DNA of 35,981 bases from JAIBJN01 sp035762005. Its GTDB lineage: Bacteria > Actinomycetota > Thermoleophilia > Gaiellales > Gaiellaceae. Within the stretch, counting starts at the first letter, position 1. Every line of letters begins with the position of its first letter. This document shows, piece after piece, positions 1 through 6,639 of this stretch. Made by a program: the position numbers and the translations under genes. The DNA lies in contig DASTQA010000012.1 in the NCBI GenBank assembly GCA_035762005.1, forward strand, positions 1 to 35,981, in the 5' to 3' direction. The notes below the pieces were generated by a model, which was given only the letters and a program-made list of their open reading frames with translations, was not told where the DNA came from and searched no databases.

Positions 1-138
1 GGGACGAAGACCGAGCTCGCCGAGGGAGAGCTGCTCGCCCCCGGCGGGGTCGACGCCGGGCCGAACGGCTCGCTCGTCGTCACGACCGGGCCGGTCTTCG
101 GCCCCGGCGCGGGCGGCGTCGTCCGCATCGACCCGTAG
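1..138 (+). CDS. C-terminal end of a ScyD/ScyE-like beta-propeller protein (partial)
   Basis: Frame 1 is open from the window edge to TAG at 136-138 and encodes 45 residues. The segment GPNGSLVVTTGPVFGPG followed by GGVVRIDP resembles the last propeller blade of secreted ScyD/ScyE-family proteins, which commonly end in a 'GPGxGxVxRI' motif. No signal peptide or catalytic residue can be judged because the start lies outside the window. The gene converges on hisA and a strong GC hairpin follows immediately. The family call rests on a short tail only; another secreted NHL/propeller protein is possible. Confidence 0.55.
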   Translation, partial: GTKTELAEGELLAPGGVDAGPNGSLVVTTGPVFGPGAGGVVRIDP

Positions 139-144
139 CGCGAG

Positions 145-181
145 CGGCGGGCGGCCCGGCCCCGCGCCGGGCCGCCCGTCG
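145..181. terminator. Bidirectional hairpin between convergent genes
   Basis: A perfect 12-bp inverted repeat (149-160 with 166-177) around a 5-nt loop, extended by a C148-G178 pair, fills the 48-bp gap between the upstream gene's stop and hisA's stop. There is no U tract, as is usual for high-GC actinobacterial terminators. It probably serves both converging transcripts. Confidence 0.65.
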
Positions 182-186
182 GCGCG

Positions 187-903
187 TCAGCGAGGCAGGC
201 GGATCGCGCCCTCGAGGACGGCCCGTCCGACGACAGCGCCCTCGAGCCCGAGCGCCTCGAGCTCGACGAGGTCGTCGTCGGAGCGGATTCCGCCGGCGGC
301 GAGCACCGGAAGCCCGGAGCGCTCGCGGACGCGCTCGAGCAGCACGAGGTCGGGGCCGGTCATCGTGCCGTCGCGGTCGATCGCCGTGCAGAGGAGCCGG
401 GCGACGCCGGCTTCGGCGCAGCGCTGGGCGAAGTCCTCCGGCGCCAGCTCGGACTCGCGCTCCCAGCCGGCGAGCGCGACCCGCCCCCCGCGGGCGTCCA
501 CGGCGACCACCAGCCGCTCGCCGAGAGCCTGCGCGAGCGCGCGAAGCCGGCCCGGACTCGCGAGCGCCGCGGTCCCGACCACGACCCGGGCGGCGCCGGC
601 GGCGAGGAGCGCCTGGGCGTCGGCGAGCGAGCGGATGCCGCCGGCCGCCTGGACGGGCGTCGGGGCCGCGGCGCCGACGAGCCGGGCGACGAGCCCGGGC
701 CGCGTCGTCCCCGAGCGGGCACCGTCGAGGTCGACGACGTGGACGAGCGGCGGGCACGCCGCCGCGTAGCGGCGGACGAGCGCCTCGGGGTCGCCGCCCC
801 GCGCGACGACCGCGTCGAAGGCTCCCCGTCGCAGCCGCACGGCCTCCTCCCCCACGACGTCCACGGCCGGGACGACCTGGAAGCCATTCTCCTTCCCTGT
901 CAT
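187..903 (-). CDS. hisA: HisA, phosphoribosylformimino-AICAR-phosphate isomerase
   Basis: This (beta/alpha)8-barrel isomerase converts ProFAR to PRFAR, the substrate of HisHF. The 238-aa protein shows VVPAVDVV with the N-terminal catalytic Asp, VHVVDLDGA, a phosphate-binding AAGGIRS, VVAVDARGG with the second catalytic Asp, TAIDRDGTMTGPD, and a C-terminal AAGGIRS..AVVGRAVLEG. The sequence around 'TAIDRDGT' looks more like plain HisA than bifunctional PriA ('VTDVTKDGT'), so TrpF activity is not predicted. The ATG at 903 lies inside the palindrome at 902-919 and has no Shine-Dalgarno. A -10-like TATATT (920-915) puts the transcript start about 5 nt upstream, so translation is probably nearly leaderless. 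It stands apart from the other his genes and faces away from them. Confidence 0.95.
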   Translation of the reverse strand: MTGKENGFQVVPAVDVVGEEAVRLRRGAFDAVVARGGDPEALVRRYAAACPPLVHVVDLDGARSGTTRPGLVARLVGAAAPTPVQAAGGIRSLADAQALLAAGAARVVVGTAALASPGRLRALAQALGERLVVAVDARGGRVALAGWERESELAPEDFAQRCAEAGVARLLCTAIDRDGTMTGPDLVLLERVRERSGLPVLAAGGIRSDDDLVELEALGLEGAVVGRAVLEGAIRLPR

Positions 904-920
904 GTTAACATGCTAATATA
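901..920. promoter_or_regulatory. Palindromic operator with overlapping divergent -10 elements
   Basis: An island of A/T in GC-rich DNA holds an imperfect palindrome at 902-919 (ATGTTAACATGCTAATAT, 14 of 18 positions symmetric, centre CATG at 909-912). A perfect 12-bp palindrome, CATGTTAACATG, lies at 901-912. TAATAT (914-919) could be the -10 of the plus-strand regulator gene and TATATT (920-915) the -10 of hisA; the two hexamers overlap. No good -35 is visible on either side. TrpR-family operators are similar TTAAC/GTTAA-rich palindromes, so binding by the adjacent regulator is the natural inference. Confidence 0.6.
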
Positions 921-935
921 GCGCCACAGCAGAGA

Positions 936-1247
936 ATGGCAGACCGGTCACACCCATGGCGAACCGACCAGATGAGCGACCTCTTCGAGGCGATCCTCGC
1001 GCTCGAGGACGCGGGCGAGGTGGAGCGCTTCCTGCGGGACCTCTGCACGCTGAGCGAGCTGCAGGCGATGGCCCACCGCTGGGACGTCGCGAAGCTCCTC
1101 GAGGAGGGACTCCCGTACCACGAGATCTCACGGCGGACGGGCGCCTCGACGACGACGGTGACCCGCGTGGCGCACTGGCTCCGCCACGGCGAGGGCGGCT
1201 ACCGGCTGGCGCTGGCGCGCCGGAAGCGCCTCTCCCCGGCCGGCTGA
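936..1247 (+). CDS. TrpR/YerC-family regulator, probable histidine-operon repressor
   Basis: The protein has 103 aa from ATG 936 or 91 aa from ATG 972; the family-like part begins MSDLFEAILAL at 972. It matches the small all-helical TrpR/YerC-YecD family: FLRDLCTLSELQAMAHRWDVAKLL, then a helix-turn-helix containing YHEISRRTGASTTTVTRVAHWL. Some bacteria carry YerC-family members called HisR with histidine genes, with histidine as presumed co-repressor. Its placement as first gene of the his run and beside the palindrome at 902-919 supports that role here; the ligand is inferred. The stop overlaps the presumed hisG start by 4 bp (CTGA). Neither start has a clear Shine-Dalgarno; 936 lies 10 nt after the predicted transcript start. 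Confidence 0.82.
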   Translation: MADRSHPWRTDQMSDLFEAILALEDAGEVERFLRDLCTLSELQAMAHRWDVAKLLEEGLPYHEISRRTGASTTTVTRVAHWLRHGEGGYRLALARRKRLSPAG

Positions 1248-2083
1248 AGATCGCCGTCCCGGCCAAGGGCCGCCTCCGCGAGCCCGCCGTCGCGCTGCTC
1301 GAGGACGCCGGCCTCGGGCCCGAGGTGCCGGGCGAGCGCGCGCTCGCCTTCCCGTGCCGGAACGCACCCGTCGAGGTGCTGCTCGTGCGGGCGGCCGACA
1401 TCCCCGAGTACGTCCAGGACGGCGTCGTCGACTGCGGCATCACCGGCGCCGACCTCGTCGCGGAGCGCGGCGCGCGCGTGAGCGAGCTCCTCCGGCTCGG
1501 CTTCGGCAGCTGCACGCTCGAGGCCGCCGTGCCGGAGGAATCGCCCGTGACGGCGCTCGCCGAGCTGGCGGGGCTGCGCGTGGCGACCGTCTACCCTGCG
1601 CTCTCCCGGCGCCTGCTCGGCGAGCGGGGCGTCGAGGTCGAGCTCGTCGACGTGACGGGCTCGGTCGAGGTCGCCCCCCGTCTGGGGCTCGCGGACGCCA
1701 TCGTCGACCTCGTCTCGAGCGGGAACACCCTGCGCACCAACGGCCTGCGCTCGCTCGGCTCGCTCTTCGCCTCCGAGGCGGTGCTCGTCGCCGCCGAGGA
1801 GCCCGACGCCGCGTCGCTCCGCCTCGCCCCCGTCCTCCGCAGCGTCGTCCTCGCGCGCGAGGCTCGCTACCTCATGCTCAACGCGCCCGAGGAGGCGCTC
1901 GAGGAGATCTGCGCGCTCGTCCCCGGTTCCGGCGCGCCGAGCGTCATCCCGCTCGCGCAGCCGGGAATGGTCGCCGTGCACGCGCTCGTGCCGGCCGCCG
2001 ACGTCTGGCGGCTCTTTCCCCGCCTGGAGGCGGCGGGCGCCTCCTCGATCCTCCTCGTGCCGGTCGAGCGGATGCTGGCGTGA
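1244..2083 (+). CDS. hisG: HisG, ATP phosphoribosyltransferase (long form)
   Basis: First enzyme of histidine synthesis (ATP + PRPP to phosphoribosyl-ATP) and the usual target of histidine feedback. From codon 1244 it is 279 aa, the size of the long, HisZ-independent form. Visible motifs are KIAVPAKGRL at the N terminus, DCGITGADLV, and the PRPP-loop-like DAIVDLVSSGNTLRTNGL. A C-terminal regulatory (ACT-like) domain of about 70 residues starts near APEEALEEI. The homology begins exactly at a CTG codon (1244-1246) whose last two bases belong to the preceding gene's TGA; no in-frame ATG, GTG or TTG lies nearby. A non-canonical CTG start used by reinitiation is my reading. An ATG at 956 in this frame would add a 96-aa tail overlapping the regulator and is unlikely. 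Confidence 0.93.
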   Translation: MKIAVPAKGRLREPAVALLEDAGLGPEVPGERALAFPCRNAPVEVLLVRAADIPEYVQDGVVDCGITGADLVAERGARVSELLRLGFGSCTLEAAVPEESPVTALAELAGLRVATVYPALSRRLLGERGVEVELVDVTGSVEVAPRLGLADAIVDLVSSGNTLRTNGLRSLGSLFASEAVLVAAEEPDAASLRLAPVLRSVVLAREARYLMLNAPEEALEEICALVPGSGAPSVIPLAQPGMVAVHALVPAADVWRLFPRLEAAGASSILLVPVERMLA

Positions 2084-3102
2084 CCGAGGTCGCGGACATC
2101 GTCGCCGACGTGCGCGAGCGTGGCGACGCCGCCGTGGCGGACTGGTCCTTGCGCCTCGACGGCGTCGAGGCCCGCCGCGCCGTGCCCGAGGGAGAGCTTC
2201 CGGAGGAGGCGCTGCTCGCTCTCGCGGACGCGGTGCGCCGGTGGCACGAGCGGCAGCGGCCGCCCGACCTCCGCGAGGAGGTGCGCCCCGGCGTCCTGCT
2301 CGAGCGACGCTGGGTGCCGCTCGCGTCCGTGGGCGTCTACGTCCCCCGCCGGCTCGTCTCGACGCTCGTCATGTGCGCCGTGCCGGCCCTCGTCGCGGGC
2401 GTCGAGCGCATCGTCGTCACGACGCCGCCCGACGGCGCCGGCCTCGTCGCGCGCGCCGCCGAGCTCCTCGGCCTCGACGAGGTCTGGGCGCTCGGCGGGC
2501 CGCAGGCGATCGCCGCCCTCGCCTACGGCACGGACACGATCGCCGCCGTGGACAAGATCGTCGGGCCCGGGAACGCGTTCGTCAGCGAGGCGAAGCTGCT
2601 CGTCGCGCGCGACGTCGCCGTCGACCTGCCCGCGGGGCCCTCCGAGGTGGTCGTCCTCGCGTCCGCCGGTGCCGAGGCCGAGGTCGCCGAGCTCGAGCTC
2701 GCCGCGCAGCGGGAGCACGGCCCCGACGCCGTCTGCCGGCTCGTGGAGGCCGACGGCGACCTCGAGGGCGCGCTGGCGCGGGTGGAGGCGCTCGCGCCCG
2801 AGCACCTCGTGCTCCTGGGCGAGGAGGCGGAGCGGCTCGCGCCGCGTGTCCGCAACGCCGGCGCCGTCTTCGTCGGGCGCTGGTCGCCGGTCGCCGCGGG
2901 CGACTACGCCACGGGCGCGAATCACGTCCTCCCCACCGGCGGTCGCGCGCGCGCCGTCGGCGGCCTCGGCCTCGAGGCCTTCCTGAAGCCGGTGACGGTG
3001 CAGCGACTGACCCCCGAAGGCCTGGCGGCGGTCCGTCCCCTCGTCGAGGCGCTGGCCGCGGTCGAGGGGATGCCCGCTCACGCCGAGGCGGTGCGCCGGT
3101 GA
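2080..3102 (+). CDS. hisD: HisD, histidinol dehydrogenase, unusually short
   Basis: Catalyses the last two steps, histidinol to histidine, with NAD+ and Zn. It starts at GTG 2080 (GTGA overlap with hisG) and is 340 aa, against about 430 for the family. All catalytic residues are visible: Zn ligands Q210 and H213 (AAQREHGPD), the catalytic pair E241/H242 (APEHL), D275 (GDYATGANHVLPT) and H334 (MPAHAEA). VDKIVGPGN and the GGPQAIAALAYGT segment are intact. Compared with E. coli (Q259, H262, E326, D360, H419), spacing is identical except between H213 and E241: 28 residues instead of 64. About 49 residues are also missing before Q210, including the N-terminal arm and the glycine-rich 'GGTAxYPS' part after GVYVP. 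A functional compact variant is likely. Confidence 0.92.
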   Translation: MTEVADIVADVRERGDAAVADWSLRLDGVEARRAVPEGELPEEALLALADAVRRWHERQRPPDLREEVRPGVLLERRWVPLASVGVYVPRRLVSTLVMCAVPALVAGVERIVVTTPPDGAGLVARAAELLGLDEVWALGGPQAIAALAYGTDTIAAVDKIVGPGNAFVSEAKLLVARDVAVDLPAGPSEVVVLASAGAEAEVAELELAAQREHGPDAVCRLVEADGDLEGALARVEALAPEHLVLLGEEAERLAPRVRNAGAVFVGRWSPVAAGDYATGANHVLPTGGRARAVGGLGLEAFLKPVTVQRLTPEGLAAVRPLVEALAAVEGMPAHAEAVRR

Positions 3103-4628
3103 GGGCGCTGCCCCCCGCCTTCGCCGCCTACTCCTGGGCACCCGCCACCACGGAGATCGCGGCGCTCACCGGGCTCGACCCGGTCGAGGTCGTGCGCTTC
3201 GACGGCAACGTGCCGGCCTGGCCCCTGCCCTCCTCGCGCCCGGGCGCGCTCGCCGGCGCCGTCGCGGACGTGCAGAGCTACCCGCACGGCGGCTACACGG
3301 AGCTGACCGCCGCCGCCGCGCGCTACGCGGGCGTCGAGCCGGCGAACGTCGTCCTCGGCGCCGGCGCCGACGACCTCATCCTCCTCTGCGCGCGCGCGTT
3401 CGCCGGCGCGGGCGACCTGGTCGCGATCGCCGAGGAGCCGACCTACCCCCTCTTCTCGATCGCGGCGGGCCTCGCCGGCGCCGAGGTCGGCGACGAGGAT
3501 CCCGCGCTCACGTTCTCCTGCCGTCCGAACAACCCCACCGGCGCACTGGGCGCCCTCCCGGCGGCCAGGCCGCTCGTCGTCGACGAGGCGTACTACGAGT
3601 ACGCGGGCGAGACGGCCGCCGGGCTGCTCGACGAGGGCGTCGTCGTCCTGCGGACGCTCTCGAAGGCGTTCGGCCTCGCCGGAGCGCGCGTCGGCTACGC
3701 CCTCGCGGACCGTACGACGGCGGCCGAGCTCAACCGGCGCCAGTCGCCGGCGCCGATCTCGACGCTCTCGGCGGCGCTCGCCCTCGCGGCGCTGGCCGAT
3801 CCGCCGGACGTCTCGGCGCAGGTGGAGGAGCGCGAGCGTCTCGCCCGAGGCCTGCGCGCGCTCGGGCTCGATCCGCTCCCCTCGCGCACGAACTTCCTCT
3901 TCGTCCCCGTCGACGACGCCGCCGGCCTCGGCGCGGCGCTCCTCCGCTCCGGGCTCGTCGTCCGCGTCTTCCCGGACGGGATCCGCGCCTCCGTGCGCGA
4001 CCCCGAGGACGACGACCGCCTGCTCGAGGGCATCGCCCGCGCCCTCGACCGCCCGGCTCCGGTCGCGGGCGCCGGCGGCCGTCAGGTGCGGCACCTGCGG
4101 GCGACGGCGGAGACGCGGGTGCGCGTGCGCCTCGCCCTCGACGGGGCGAGCCGTGTCCGCGTCGCCACCGGCGCCGGGCTCTACGACCACTTTCTCGAGC
4201 AGCTCGCCTTCCACGCCGGCCTCGACCTCGTCCTCGAGGCGGCGGGCGACATCGAGACCGGCGAGCACCACACGGCGGAGGACGCGGCGCTCGCCCTCGG
4301 CGAGGCGCTCGATCGGGCGCTCGGCGACCGGCGCGGGATCGCCCGCTTCGGCGACGCCGTCGTGCCCATGGACGACGCGCTCGCCCGGGCGGCGGTCGAC
4401 CTCGGGGGCCGCCCGGCGGCCGAGCTTCGGCTCGAGCTCGACCCCGGGCTCGCCGACCACGTCCTGCGGAGCCTCGCCCAGGCCGGCCGCCTCGGCCTGC
4501 ACGTGGACGCGCGCGGCCGCGACGCCCACCACGTTGCCGAGGCCGCGTTCAAGGCAGTCGGCCGGGCGCTCCGGAGCGCGGTGCGCCTCGAGGGCGCCGG
4601 CGTCCCCTCGACGAAGGGGCTGCTGTGA
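3099..4628 (+). CDS. hisCB: HisC-HisB fusion: histidinol-phosphate aminotransferase + imidazoleglycerol-phosphate dehydratase
   Basis: One uninterrupted 509-aa frame from GTG 3099 (GTGA overlap with hisD). Residues 1 to about 317 are a type I PLP aminotransferase: SYPHGGYTEL, GAGADDLI, CRPNNPTG, VVDEAYYEY, PLP lysine K189 in TLSKAFGLAGARVGY, and a C-terminal GIRASVRDPEDDDRLL. A short Pro/Gly-rich linker follows. From about residue 330 comes a complete IGPD: RATAETRVRV, D363 in DHFLEQLAFH, E389-H390-H391 in GEHHTAED, VPMDDALARA, DAHHVAEAAFKA and the terminal VPSTKGLL. The two domains catalyse consecutive steps (IGP to imidazoleacetol-P to histidinol-P). A GTG at 4086 could allow internal initiation of free HisB, but no stop separates the domains. 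The HisC part is somewhat shorter than the usual ~350 aa. Confidence 0.93.
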   Translation: MRALPPAFAAYSWAPATTEIAALTGLDPVEVVRFDGNVPAWPLPSSRPGALAGAVADVQSYPHGGYTELTAAAARYAGVEPANVVLGAGADDLILLCARAFAGAGDLVAIAEEPTYPLFSIAAGLAGAEVGDEDPALTFSCRPNNPTGALGALPAARPLVVDEAYYEYAGETAAGLLDEGVVVLRTLSKAFGLAGARVGYALADRTTAAELNRRQSPAPISTLSAALALAALADPPDVSAQVEERERLARGLRALGLDPLPSRTNFLFVPVDDAAGLGAALLRSGLVVRVFPDGIRASVRDPEDDDRLLEGIARALDRPAPVAGAGGRQVRHLRATAETRVRVRLALDGASRVRVATGAGLYDHFLEQLAFHAGLDLVLEAAGDIETGEHHTAEDAALALGEALDRALGDRRGIARFGDAVVPMDDALARAAVDLGGRPAAELRLELDPGLADHVLRSLAQAGRLGLHVDARGRDAHHVAEAAFKAVGRALRSAVRLEGAGVPSTKGLL

Positions 4629-5176
4629 GAGTGGCCGTCTGCGACTACGGCGCCGGCAACGTGCGCTCGGTCGTCCTCGCCTGCGAGCGCCTGGGCGCGG
4701 ACGCCCGGCTCGCCGCCGGGGCGGAGGACGTCGCGCGAGCCGACCTGGCCGTCCTCCCCGGCGTTGGCTCCGCCCGCGCTGCCATGCAAGGACTCGCCGC
4801 CCGCGATCTCGACGCCGCCCTCAGGGAGCGCGTCGCCGCGGGGAAGCCGACGCTGGGCATCTGCCTTGGACTCCAGCTGGCGCTCGAGTGTTCGGACGAA
4901 GACGGAGGCGTCCCCGGTCTCGCCTTCCTCCCCGGACGCGCCGTACGGCTGCGCGGCGACCGCGTGCCCCGCATCGGCTGGGCGGCGGTCGAGCCGGGCG
5001 GCGAGGAGTTCTGGTTCGCGCACTCCTACGCCGCCCAGACGCCGGCCGCGACGGCCGAGTCCGAAGGTCTCGTCGCCGTCGCGGAGGCGGACGCCTTCGT
5101 CGGCGTGCAGTTCCACCCCGAGAAGAGCGGGCGCGCGGGCGCGCGCTTCCTCGAGCGATGCCTCTCCCCCGCCTGA
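4625..5176 (+). CDS. hisH: HisH, glutaminase subunit of imidazole glycerol phosphate synthase
   Basis: Class I glutamine amidotransferase that supplies ammonia to HisF. At 183 aa it is slightly shorter than the usual ~200. The N terminus VAVCDYGAGNVRSV is the typical HisH opening. The nucleophile C80 lies in GICLGLQLAL, and the catalytic H164 and E166 lie in GVQFHPEKS. It starts at GTG 4625, overlapping the hisCB stop (GTGA), and its end overlaps hisF by 19 bp, so the two subunits are translationally coupled. That fits their 1:1 complex. Confidence 0.95.
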   Translation: MRVAVCDYGAGNVRSVVLACERLGADARLAAGAEDVARADLAVLPGVGSARAAMQGLAARDLDAALRERVAAGKPTLGICLGLQLALECSDEDGGVPGLAFLPGRAVRLRGDRVPRIGWAAVEPGGEEFWFAHSYAAQTPAATAESEGLVAVAEADAFVGVQFHPEKSGRAGARFLERCLSPA

Positions 5177-5901
5177 TTCCCTGCCTCGACGTCGCGGCCG
5201 GGCGCGTCGTGAAGGGCGTGCGCTTCCGCGGCCTGCGCGACGTCGGCGATCCCGTGGAGCTCGGCGAAGCCTACTCCGAGGCGGGCGCGGACGAGCTCGT
5301 CTTCCTCGACGTGACCGCGACCGTCGAGGGCCGCGAGACGCTCGTCGCCCTCGTGCGGCGGGTGGCGGGGCGCCTCGCGATCCCGTTCACCGTGGGGGGA
5401 GGCGTCCGGACGGTCGCAGACGCCGAGGCGCTCCTGCGCGCGGGCGCCGACAAGGTCGCGGTCAACTCGGCTGCGCTCGCCCGGCCGGAGCTGCTCGCGG
5501 AACTGGCCGAGCGGCTGGGCTCGCAGGCGGTCGTGCTCGCGATCGACGCCGCCGGCGGGCTCGTCCGCTCGCACGCGGGCGGGCGCGAGACGGGCCGACG
5601 GGCGGCCGACTGGGCCCGCGAGGGCGTCGAGCGCGGGGCCGGCGAGATCCTCCTCACCTCCATCGACGCGGACGGGACGCGGGACGGCTACGACCTCGCG
5701 CTGACGCGGGCGGTGGCGGAGGCCGTTCCGGTGCCGGTGATCGCCTCCGGCGGCGCGGGCTCGGCCGAGCACGTCGCGGCGGCGCTCGCGGTGGCCCAGG
5801 CGGCGCTCCTCGCCTCCATCCTCCACGAGGATCCCGCGCGCCTCGTGACGCTGCGCTCAGAGCTGCGCGGGCTGGGAGTCCCGCTCCGCGATGCCGCCTG
5901 A
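5158..5901 (+). CDS. hisF: HisF, cyclase subunit of imidazole glycerol phosphate synthase
   Basis: This (beta/alpha)8-barrel cyclase forms IGP and AICAR from PRFAR and the ammonia delivered by HisH. At 247 aa it has the usual length. The general acid/base pair D11 (IPCLDV) and D130 (LAIDAAGG) fall at the canonical family numbering, which supports ATG 5158 as the start even though it lies inside hisH. Phosphate-binding TVGGGVRT and ASGGAGSAEH and the TSIDADGTRDGYD loop are present. A 182-bp gap separates it from hisIE. Confidence 0.96.
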   Translation: MPLPRLIPCLDVAAGRVVKGVRFRGLRDVGDPVELGEAYSEAGADELVFLDVTATVEGRETLVALVRRVAGRLAIPFTVGGGVRTVADAEALLRAGADKVAVNSAALARPELLAELAERLGSQAVVLAIDAAGGLVRSHAGGRETGRRAADWAREGVERGAGEILLTSIDADGTRDGYDLALTRAVAEAVPVPVIASGGAGSAEHVAAALAVAQAALLASILHEDPARLVTLRSELRGLGVPLRDAA

Positions 5902-6083
5902 CGGCAGCGCTCCGGGGGTGGCGGCGCCGGACGATCTCGGCCCGCGGCCGCGTCACTTCCGTAACGGATCGGCACGCTCGCAGCGCACTCCGCGCGCGAC
6001 GGGAGCGGATTTCGTCGTTACGCTCGTAGGCGGGTGGAGGCACGGGGTGGCCCCGGAGGACGGACGGGGCGGAGAGAGCTTGC
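5902..6083 (+). promoter_or_regulatory. hisF-hisIE intergenic region with candidate promoter
   Basis: This is the only sizeable gap in the his run. It is less GC-rich in its middle. A TANNNT hexamer (TACGCT, 6019-6024) would give a start near 6031 and a leader of about 53 nt. That leader contains a small GGGG/CCCC hairpin (6044-6054) and a GGAGAG ribosome site at 6071-6076. Matching CGTAACG/CGTTACG arms lie at 5960-5966 and 6015-6021. I recognise no T-box or known riboswitch. The promoter is a guess from the hexamer and gap only. Confidence 0.35.
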
Positions 6084-6635
6084 GTGGCCGCTGAGCGCGA
6101 GCTCCGCGCCGCGGTCGTCCAGGACGCCGAGAGCGGCCGCGTCCTCATGCTCGCCTGGATGGACGAGGAAGCCGAGCGCCTGACGCGCGAGACCGGCGAG
6201 GCGCACTTCTTCAGCCGCTCGCGCGACCGGCTCTGGCGCAAGGGCGAGACGTCGGGGAACACGCTCGCCGTCGAGGAGCTGCGCGACGACTGCGACGGCG
6301 ACGCGCTCGTCGTGCGCGTCCGGCCGAACGGGCCGGCGTGCCATACCGGCTCGCTCTCCTGCTTCGCACCCTGGCTCTGGCGGCGCGTGCGCGCGCGCGC
6401 GGGCGCGATGCCGGAGGGGTCGTACGTCGCCGGGCTCCTGCGCGGCGGGCGGCCCGCGGTCGCACGGAAGCTCGGCGAGGAGGGCGTCGAGGCGGCCCTC
6501 GCGGTCGCCTCCGAGGACGACGAGCGCGTCGTCTCGGAGCTCGCCGACCTCTGGTTCGCGAGCTACGTCGCTCTCGCCGCCCGGGGCCTCGACCCGGCGG
6601 CGGTCGAGGACGAGCTGGCCCGACGCGCCCGGTAG
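6084..6635 (+). CDS. hisIE: HisIE, bifunctional phosphoribosyl-AMP cyclohydrolase / phosphoribosyl-ATP pyrophosphatase
   Basis: Second and third steps of the pathway in one 183-aa protein. The N-terminal HisI domain (about 1-100) shows VLMLAWMDEEA, FFSRSRDRLWRKGETSGN, the metal-binding DDCDGDALVVRV and PACHTGSLSCF. The C-terminal HisE domain (about 108-183) is a MazG-like helix bundle with SYVAGLL, RKLGEEGVEAALA and ELADLWFASYVAL. The start is GTG 6084, five nt after a GGAGAGAG ribosome site. It ends only 4 bp from the stop of the convergent gene. With hisA-hisCB-D-F-G-H this leaves only histidinol-phosphate phosphatase (HisN) missing from the window. Confidence 0.95.
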   Translation: MAAERELRAAVVQDAESGRVLMLAWMDEEAERLTRETGEAHFFSRSRDRLWRKGETSGNTLAVEELRDDCDGDALVVRVRPNGPACHTGSLSCFAPWLWRRVRARAGAMPEGSYVAGLLRGGRPAVARKLGEEGVEAALAVASEDDERVVSELADLWFASYVALAARGLDPAAVEDELARRAR

Positions 6636-6639
6636 CGGA

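Noticed and set aside
187..903. PriA (bifunctional HisA/TrpF) instead of HisA
   Set aside because: The TAIDRDGTMTG region and overall pattern fit HisA better; no Trp genes are nearby. A structural or enzymatic test could still overturn this.
956..1243. 96-residue N-terminal extension of HisG from ATG 956
   Set aside because: It overlaps the well-supported regulator in another frame and reads as Arg/Gly-rich non-protein sequence; HisG homology starts at 1244.
4086..4628. Separate hisB gene starting at GTG 4086
   Set aside because: No stop codon separates it from hisC and the ribosome site is poor. Internal initiation is possible, but the primary product should be the fusion.
5902..6083. T-box or histidine riboswitch
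   Set aside because: No T-box AGGGUGGNACCGCG motif or His leader peptide is present; only generic hairpins are seen.
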